The notes beneath the pieces were generated by a model. It had not been told where the DNA came from. It searched no databases and was given only the letters and a program-made list of their open reading frames with translations. From Clostridia bacterium (GTDB lineage: Bacteria; Bacillota; Clostridia; Christensenellales; Aristaeellaceae), in contig JAEDKS010000028.1 of assembly GCA_016295665.1 (NCBI GenBank), positions 1 to 18,390 on the forward strand: DNA of 18,390 nt, read 5' to 3'. Shown piece after piece: positions 13,648-18,390 of this stretch; positions within the stretch are counted from its first letter, which is position 1, and every line of letters starts with the position of its first letter. Made by a program: the position numbers and the translations under genes.

Positions 13648-15207
13648 ATGAAAGAAGCCCTGTCAACCCTGACGACTCTCCTTGCCGATTTCCAGATCGA
13701 CTACATCGTCTACGCCGCCATCGGCGTGGTGACGCTCATCGGCGTGGTGAAGTGTCTGCTCCCCCTGTGGACGACCACCCGCGCCCTGCGCCGGGCCATC
13801 CATCACCTGCAGGCGGAGGCCGGTCAGAGCAGCGAGCGCCCGGTCTGGCAGGAGCCCCGCTTCATGGGCCGCCGGCTGAAGGGCAGCTGGATGCGCTTTC
13901 TGCAGAACGCGGAGCAGCTGGATCGCCGCGGCCTCCCCTGCAACGTGGAGGATTACATCAACGACGACACCGTGACCCATGGCCCCGGCAACGCGCAGCT
14001 GGCGGAGCTGATTCCCAGCCTGCTGACCTCCCTGGGCATTCTGGGCACCTTCATCGGCATGACCCGTGGTCTGGCGGGTATCGACCTGTCCACCACCGAC
14101 AGCATGATGAGCGGCATCAACACGCTGATTGCCGGCATGCAGTTCGCCTTCGGCACCTCGGTGGCGGGCGTCAGCTGCTCCCTGGTGTTCAACATGGTCA
14201 ACCGCATCGCGCAGGGCTCCAGCTACCGGGCCATCGACGACTTTGTGGAGTCCTTTACCCAGCTGGCCATGCAGCGCCCGCTGGACAACGACGTGGAGCT
14301 CATCTGCCAGAATCAGGACAGCAACCATCTGCTGTCCACCATGTCCGATACGCTTTCCAGTCAGGTGGCCTCGTCCATTGAGGTGGCCATCAGCCGCGCC
14401 ATGCAGCCCGTTGCCAAGTCCATGGACAGCTTCCTGGTCGGGGCGACGCGGGCTCAGGTCGATGGTGTGGGCACCATCGTCAACCAGTTTGTTGACCGCA
14501 TGAACGCCTCCCTGAACAACCAGTTCCTGGTGCTCGGGCAGACGCTGACGGAGATCAACCAGCATCAGCAGCTCACCTTTCAGCAGCTGGATCAGTCCAT
14601 GCGCTCCGCCAGCCAGATCGTGATGGACGTGAAGCAGCTGCAGGGCGTATCGCAGGATGTCATCAATCACTTCGAGCACTATATCACGGAGCTGAGCAGC
14701 GCCCGCACCCGCGATGAGCGCTTTGAGCAGTCCTCCGCCGATCTGCTGGGCCGGATGCGTCAGGCCAACGATGAGCAGATCGCCGCGCTGAGCCACCTGC
14801 AGGCCTGTCAGGAGGATCTGACGCGCACCATGGGCCAGTTCACGCAGCTTTCCCGGGATAGCCTGAACCTGATGCGTCAGGCGGACGAGGCCAACGCCGC
14901 GCAGCTGAGCAAGGTAAGCAAGACCATGCAGGAGGCCGGGCGCGACCTGAGCCAGAGCTATCAGGGCTTTGTGCAGAATGTGGTGGAGGGGCTTTCCCGG
15001 GCGCTTGGCCTGTTTGACCAGAACATGCAGGAGCTGCTCAGCGCGCTGACAGAGCGGCTCAGTCAGGTGCAGGCCAGCGGCACCTCGGGCGATACGGCGG
15101 CGCAGCTCAGCGAGCTGCAGCGCATGATGACCTCCATCCAGTCCGCGCTGGAGAAGGCGGAGCCCAAGGATACGGATCAGCCCGCCGCCCCGGACAAGGA
15201 GGCGTAA
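13648..15207 (+). CDS. ZorA-like MotA/TolQ/ExbB-type channel protein with long cytoplasmic tail
   Basis: Predicted stator-type ion channel subunit, 519 residues. Hydrophobic segments lie at about 17-40 (IDYIVYAAIGVVTLIGVVKC), 121-141 and 158-181. The latter two carry the family core: LIPSLLTSLGILGTFIGMTRG and LIAGMQFAFGTSVAGVSCSL (Thr170, Ser171). From about 190 to 519 is a Gln/Ser-rich, largely helical tail (about 330 residues) resembling the long intracellular tail of ZorA from Zorya anti-phage systems. ExbB and TolQ (about 240) and MotA (about 290) lack such a tail. The ATG at 13648 has GGGAGG 9 bases upstream. It is followed after 3 bases by a MotB/OmpA-type partner gene. The expected complex is a pentamer in the membrane driven by H+ or Na+. 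No ZorC or ZorD effector follows, so defence function is uncertain. Confidence 0.85.
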   Translation: MKEALSTLTTLLADFQIDYIVYAAIGVVTLIGVVKCLLPLWTTTRALRRAIHHLQAEAGQSSERPVWQEPRFMGRRLKGSWMRFLQNAEQLDRRGLPCNVEDYINDDTVTHGPGNAQLAELIPSLLTSLGILGTFIGMTRGLAGIDLSTTDSMMSGINTLIAGMQFAFGTSVAGVSCSLVFNMVNRIAQGSSYRAIDDFVESFTQLAMQRPLDNDVELICQNQDSNHLLSTMSDTLSSQVASSIEVAISRAMQPVAKSMDSFLVGATRAQVDGVGTIVNQFVDRMNASLNNQFLVLGQTLTEINQHQQLTFQQLDQSMRSASQIVMDVKQLQGVSQDVINHFEHYITELSSARTRDERFEQSSADLLGRMRQANDEQIAALSHLQACQEDLTRTMGQFTQLSRDSLNLMRQADEANAAQLSKVSKTMQEAGRDLSQSYQGFVQNVVEGLSRALGLFDQNMQELLSALTERLSQVQASGTSGDTAAQLSELQRMMTSIQSALEKAEPKDTDQPAAPDKEA

Positions 15208-15210
15208 GCC

Positions 15211-16269
15211 ATGGCAAGACAGCGAGTGCATAACAGGCGCGCGGGCAGCGGTACCGCCAACGCTGGCGCCAGCTGGCTCAGCTATTCGGACATGATGGCG
15301 GCTTTGGTGCTGGTGTTCGTGCTGTTCCTTGCCTACAACCTGTTCCAGTACAACACCATTCTCCAGCAGAAAACCGACGAGCTGGAGGAGCAGAAAAACA
15401 GCCTCGCGCTCCTACAGGTGCAGCTGGAGAATCAGCAAAGCGAGCTGGATGAAAAGAACGCCATCCTGATCGTGCAGCAGAACGAGCTGAAGGAAAAGAC
15501 GGACGCGCTGACCGCCGCGCAGGCGGAGCTGGATCGGAACATCATCATCCTCATCGGGCAGCAGCAGGAGCTGGACAGCGCCAAGTCCGAGCTGGAAAAG
15601 AAGGAAACGGAGCTCTCCAACCTGCAGCTGCAGCTGGATTCCCAGGCGCTGGCGCTGAAGGCTGCCAACGACCTGCTGACCCAGCAGAAGCTGGCCTTCG
15701 AGCAGCAGGCGGATCGAATCAGCTCCATGGTGGGCGTGCGCTCGGAGATCATCGCGGCGCTGTCCGCAGCGCTGAGCCAGAACAACATCCGGGCAACGGT
15801 GGATTCCTCCGGCGACATCGTGCTGGAATCAACGGTGTTCTTTGAGTCGGGCAAGTCCGTCATCAAGGCCGAGGGCAAGGCGCTGCTGGCGCAGTTCCTG
15901 CCGGTCTATCTGAATGTGCTGCTCCAGCCGGAGTACACCGAGTACCTCGACATGATTATCATCGAGGGCCACACCGACTCCACCGGCAGTTTTGAGAACA
16001 ACATGCGGCTCAGCAGCGACCGTGCGCTGTCCGTGCTGGAATACTGCCTGACGCTGCCCGGGCTGACGGATGCGCAGCGGGTGCTGCTGCAGAGCAAGCT
16101 GTCCTCCCAGGGGCGCGCCTCCAGTGAGCTGATCTACAACAGCGACGGCACCGAGAACCGTGACGCCTCCCGCCGCGTGGAGTTCAAGTTCCGCCTGAAG
16201 GATTCCGAGATGGTGGAGGAAATGCGGCAGATTCTCGAAATGACGACGACGAATGGCAGCGGAAGCTGA
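15211..16269 (+). CDS. ZorB-like MotB/OmpA-family protein with extended coiled coil
   Basis: Predicted plug and anchor subunit of the motor, 352 residues. The short cytoplasmic N terminus leads into SWLSYSDMMAALVLVFVLFL; Asp27 matches the ion-carrying Asp of MotB and ZorB. Residues about 47-170 form a long coiled coil outside the membrane, with an internal 28-residue repeat (79-100 resembles 107-128). The OmpA-like peptidoglycan-binding domain (about 190-335) has FFESGKSVIKAEGKALL, IIEGHTDSTGSFENNMRLSS and RDASRRVEFKF. The ATG at 15211 is 8 bases after a GGAGG that overlaps the end of the ZorA-like gene. The coil is much longer than the linker usual in MotB and should set the distance from membrane to cell wall, suiting a thick Gram-positive wall (inference). 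Confidence 0.87.
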   Translation: MARQRVHNRRAGSGTANAGASWLSYSDMMAALVLVFVLFLAYNLFQYNTILQQKTDELEEQKNSLALLQVQLENQQSELDEKNAILIVQQNELKEKTDALTAAQAELDRNIIILIGQQQELDSAKSELEKKETELSNLQLQLDSQALALKAANDLLTQQKLAFEQQADRISSMVGVRSEIIAALSAALSQNNIRATVDSSGDIVLESTVFFESGKSVIKAEGKALLAQFLPVYLNVLLQPEYTEYLDMIIIEGHTDSTGSFENNMRLSSDRALSVLEYCLTLPGLTDAQRVLLQSKLSSQGRASSELIYNSDGTENRDASRRVEFKFRLKDSEMVEEMRQILEMTTTNGSGS

Positions 16270-16307
16270 ACCGCTGCACATTCCGGGAAAACAGGAGTTA
16301 TTATTCT

Positions 16308-16796
16308 ATGAAGCTGAAGCATGTAGCAATCTTTCTGATGGTGCTGGTGGTAGCCGCTATGGTCGGCGTGGGCTGGCTGTACATGACGGCACAGGTCTCC
16401 GTGGTTGCCACCGGCGTGACGGCCTTTGAGGCCGCCAGCCAGGCAGCTCTGTTCGGGGAGCTGCAGCAGCAGGCGGCAAACGACGCCATTGTGGGCACCG
16501 TTTACTCGACGGAGCCCATCGGGGACATCGGCGGGTATCAGTTCTATACCTACACCATCCGGCTCCGCAACGATTGCTTCATTGATGCCGAATCCGTGGA
16601 GGTGCAGGTGACCCCCATGGCAGGCGATGTGGTGCAGCTCGGGGATTTCTCTCCCAAGACGCTCCCCGCCCGCACCACCGGTGACATTCAGGCCACCATC
16701 CTCACCGACGCCGCGATGCACGGTGTGCGCGAGGTGAACATCACCTACTATCTCTGGGGATTTCCCTTCACGCTCCGCACCACCTGCGGAAAATGA
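16308..16796 (+). CDS. Membrane-anchored extracytoplasmic protein of the ZorAB-like operon, unknown
   Basis: A 162-residue protein with one N-terminal membrane helix (residues 6-27; VAIFLMVLVVAAMVGVGWLY) and no lipobox. The outer part begins with a short helical stretch (VTAFEAASQAALFGELQQQA). A beta-rich domain follows, with alternating strands such as YQFYTYTIRLRNDCFIDA, SVEVQVTPMAGDVVQLGD and REVNITYYLWGFPFTL. Cys90 and Cys160 are its only Cys and could form a disulfide. Start: AGGAGT lies 10 bases before the ATG. It follows the ZorB-like gene by 38 bases with no terminator between and ends at the operon terminator, so it is probably the third component. I recognise no named family; a wall- or surface-side partner of the motor is one possibility. 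Confidence 0.8.
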   Translation: MKLKHVAIFLMVLVVAAMVGVGWLYMTAQVSVVATGVTAFEAASQAALFGELQQQAANDAIVGTVYSTEPIGDIGGYQFYTYTIRLRNDCFIDAESVEVQVTPMAGDVVQLGDFSPKTLPARTTGDIQATILTDAAMHGVREVNITYYLWGFPFTLRTTCGK

Positions 16797-16804
16797 TGCT
16801 TAGG

Positions 16805-16847
16805 AAAAGCGGCTGTCACACCCCTCGGGGCATGGCAGCCGCCTTTT
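16805..16847. terminator. Bidirectional terminator between ZorAB-like operon and deacylase genes
   Basis: GCGGCTG (16809-16815) pairs with CAGCCGC (16836-16842); the stem extends through a G-T pair and CA/TG towards an inner CCCC/GGGG. AAAA (16805-16808) precedes and TTTT (16844-16847) follows, so it works on both strands. It serves the operon ending at 16796 and the convergent gene ending at 16847. Confidence 0.92.
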
Positions 16848-17779
16848 CAGTCCTCGTCACGGATCAGCTTGATCACGGCGGTGCTCTCGTAGGTCATGGG
16901 ATCATCGGCGGCAAAGGCAACGGTGCCGCCGCAGGGCGCGGTGAGGGATGCCGTCACATCGCCGGTGTAGGGATCGCGAATCTGCGCCAGCAGCTGCCCG
17001 GGCTCCACCTGATCGCCCGGCTTGACCTGACAGGCAAAGAAGCCGGCGGTGGGGGCGCGCAGATTGACGAAGTCATCGCTCTCAATGACCCGGCTGATAT
17101 AGCCGCTGTTGCTGTGATACCGAAGCAGACCGCGGTGTACCATGAAGTTAAGCACCGCTTCCTCGGCCTGCTTCGCGCTCGTCTCGTCGAGACGGCTGGT
17201 GTTGGTGGTATAGAGGGAAAAGGCCTTGGTTTCCCAGATCTGCCAGTTGTAGTTCAGCGTGGCGGTGTCGAAGGGGCGGGGGCTGTGCAGCACCACATAG
17301 GGCAGACCGAACTCGCAGGCCATGGGCACATCCTCGTAGCCCGTTTTCATGATGCGCACGTGGGGCACAAACTGTCCGGGCATATAGAAGGACGCGAACT
17401 GAATGCCCAGCGCGTATTCCTTGACCACGTCAAACACGCCGGCAGCGATGCGCTGCGTCGTCTCGCCCAGCGCGTAGCCGGGGTACATCCGGTTGATGTC
17501 CGTGTTGTCGATGGGCCAGAAGCGCTTCCTGATATTGATGGAGTAGGGATTGACGCAGGGAATGACCATGATCTGTCTGCCCGGCGTCAGCCGCCCCTGC
17601 TCCTCCAGGAGCCGCAGACGATGGATCAGCCGGGAGCAGCAGTAGAGCTGCTGGTTCTCGTTGCCCCGCATGCTGCCCACGATGCACAGCGCCTTTTCGC
17701 CCTCGCCGAAGGTGAAGGCCGTTACGCGGAAGCTGTCCCGGTACAGCGCGCCGATCTCAAAAATCACCTTCCGCTTCAT
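16847..17779 (-). CDS. AstE/AspA-type M14 deacylase paralogue with altered metal-site residues
   Basis: A 310-residue cytoplasmic protein of the succinylglutamate desuccinylase/aspartoacylase group. Family marks are VGSMRGNENQQLYCCSRLIH, VIPCVNPYSINIRKRFWP, DNTDINRMYPGYALGETTQR and a C-terminal beta domain (APTAGFFACQVKPGDQVEPG). The Zn-binding GxHGNE reads GSMRGNE, so the first His ligand is Arg. The later DxH motif, present as LDIHASN in the neighbouring paralogue, reads IQFASFYMPGQ. Catalysis by the usual mechanism is therefore doubtful. The ATG at 17779 has GGGGAG 6 bases upstream and overlaps the stop of the upstream paralogue (ATGA). Likely a subunit working with that paralogue (inference). 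Confidence 0.87.
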   Translation of the reverse strand: MKRKVIFEIGALYRDSFRVTAFTFGEGEKALCIVGSMRGNENQQLYCCSRLIHRLRLLEEQGRLTPGRQIMVIPCVNPYSINIRKRFWPIDNTDINRMYPGYALGETTQRIAAGVFDVVKEYALGIQFASFYMPGQFVPHVRIMKTGYEDVPMACEFGLPYVVLHSPRPFDTATLNYNWQIWETKAFSLYTTNTSRLDETSAKQAEEAVLNFMVHRGLLRYHSNSGYISRVIESDDFVNLRAPTAGFFACQVKPGDQVEPGQLLAQIRDPYTGDVTASLTAPCGGTVAFAADDPMTYESTAVIKLIRDED

Positions 17780-18390
17780 GCCCATCTCCCCTGCCTTTCC
17801 AGCGCCTCCCGGCACAGCATCCGGGCCACCAGTGAGCCCTGATCGACCATGGGGTACTCCCGGATGGTAAAGAGCCATCCGTCACAGGGCGCCTTGACGC
17901 TGCAGAGCAGCGTTCCCCGCAGCGGGTCGATGATCTGCCCGATCTCCTCGCCCTGCTTAAGGCGCGCACCGTGATCGCGGCTCTTGACGAACACACCGGA
18001 CATGGGCGCGTTCAGGAAGGCCACGTCGTCGCCCCGGTCGGACAGGATGGGGTGATGGGACAGCGGCGCCACATCCCCCGTCCAGATGCCCAGCGCCTTC
18101 ATCAGGCTGAAGATGCCGTCGGTCAGCTGTTCGCCATAGCTGCGGGTAATGCGCATGCCGACACCCATCTCCACCACCAGAGTGGGCACACCCCGGGCGT
18201 TGAGGCTGTAGGCCAGGGTTGCCTGCAGCACCGTGGAGGCCCCGTGCACCCAGATGAAATCCACGTTGGCAAGCTGCGCCAGCGGCACAAGCTGCGCCGC
18301 ATGCAGCTCATTGATGCGAATCTGCGGAATCTCGGTGAGGTAGATGTTGCTGGCGTGGATGTCCAGCACCAGATCGCTGCCCGTCAGATC
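17776..18390 (-). CDS. AstE/AspA-type M14 deacylase, 5' end outside window
   Basis: C-terminal 204 residues; the coding frame is open to the window edge with no start seen (first residues DLTGSDLVLDIHASN). The intact LDIHASNIYLTEIPQIRINE matches the metal-ligand motif of catalytic members, and WVHGASTVLQATLAYSLNAR and TLVVEMGVGMRITRSYGEQL follow. It ends in a biotinyl-like beta domain (APMSGVFVKSRDHGARLKQG). The HxxE ligand pair is beyond the edge. Predicted zinc amidohydrolase acting on an N-acyl amino acid; the actual substrate cannot be inferred. It overlaps the downstream paralogue by 4 bases, so the two form a coupled tandem pair. Confidence 0.87.
   Translation of the reverse strand, partial: DLTGSDLVLDIHASNIYLTEIPQIRINELHAAQLVPLAQLANVDFIWVHGASTVLQATLAYSLNARGVPTLVVEMGVGMRITRSYGEQLTDGIFSLMKALGIWTGDVAPLSHHPILSDRGDDVAFLNAPMSGVFVKSRDHGARLKQGEEIGQIIDPLRGTLLCSVKAPCDGWLFTIREYPMVDQGSLVARMLCREALERQGRWA

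Noticed and set aside
13663..15231. Long minus-strand open frame (522 codons) opposite the ZorA-like gene
   Set aside because: It mirrors a gene with clear family motifs, is rich in His/Gly/Gln as expected for an antisense shadow in GC-rich DNA, and has no ribosome binding site.
13648..16796. Complete Zorya anti-phage system
   Set aside because: Only the A and B type genes are present; no ZorC, ZorD helicase or ZorE nuclease gene follows before the terminator.
1..18390. CRISPR arrays, rRNA, tRNA or insertion sequences
   Set aside because: No regularly spaced direct repeats, conserved RNA-gene sequence or transposase motifs were seen by eye.

Overview
The window looks like chromosome of a spore-forming, high-GC Firmicute, most likely class Clostridia. 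This rests on Bacillota-type hallmarks: a LexA gene with a CGAAC-N4-GTTTG SOS box, a UvrX-type Y-family polymerase paired with a YolD-like protein, a tiny SpoVM-like gene, strong GGAGG ribosome binding sites with some GTG/TTG starts, and clear TTGACA-17-TATAAT promoters. Coding density is very high. There is no rRNA, tRNA, CRISPR array or insertion sequence, and the longest gene-free stretch is about 230 bases.

Layout. Bases 1-2119 (minus) hold a polar amino-acid ABC importer: binding protein, permease and the start of the ATPase. They share one promoter, with a hairpin after the binding-protein gene. Bases 2154-3918 (minus) hold a Y-family polymerase and an overlapping YolD-like partner. A 63-residue Cys-rich protein (4026-4217, plus) is transcribed divergently from them. 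A XerC/D-like tyrosine recombinase (4237-5409, minus) follows, preceded by a 38-bp palindrome. Bases 5643-6962 (minus) hold proC and rnhA, translationally coupled. They diverge from lexA (7143), and the two promoters lie back to back. lexA is followed by genes for a hemolysin III-type membrane protein, free methionine-(R)-sulfoxide reductase and a divergent Ham1/RdgB-like pyrophosphatase (7143-9695, plus). Bases 9703-13004 (minus) hold an M18 aminopeptidase followed by a secreted lamin-tail/CotH protein. Bases 13140-13440 (minus) hold a small two-helix membrane protein and a 29-residue SpoVM-like gene.

The most distinctive part is 13537-16842 (plus). It is a three-gene operon with its own promoter and terminator. 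The first gene encodes a MotA/TolQ/ExbB-type channel protein with a long cytoplasmic tail (ZorA-like). The second encodes a MotB/OmpA-type protein with a long coiled coil between its membrane helix and its peptidoglycan-binding domain (ZorB-like). The third encodes an unrecognised membrane-anchored extracytoplasmic protein. No ZorC, ZorD or ZorE effector is present, so this is a stand-alone ZorAB-like ion-driven motor with a possible new partner. The last part (16847-18390, minus) holds two tandem AstE/AspA-type M14 deacylase paralogues. One keeps a canonical metal-site motif, and the other has lost it.

How the genes work together: the polymerase/YolD pair and LexA belong to DNA-damage response, though only lexA has a visible SOS box. 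The reductase and pyrophosphatase behind lexA fit a metabolite-repair or oxidative-stress role, which is an inference from context.
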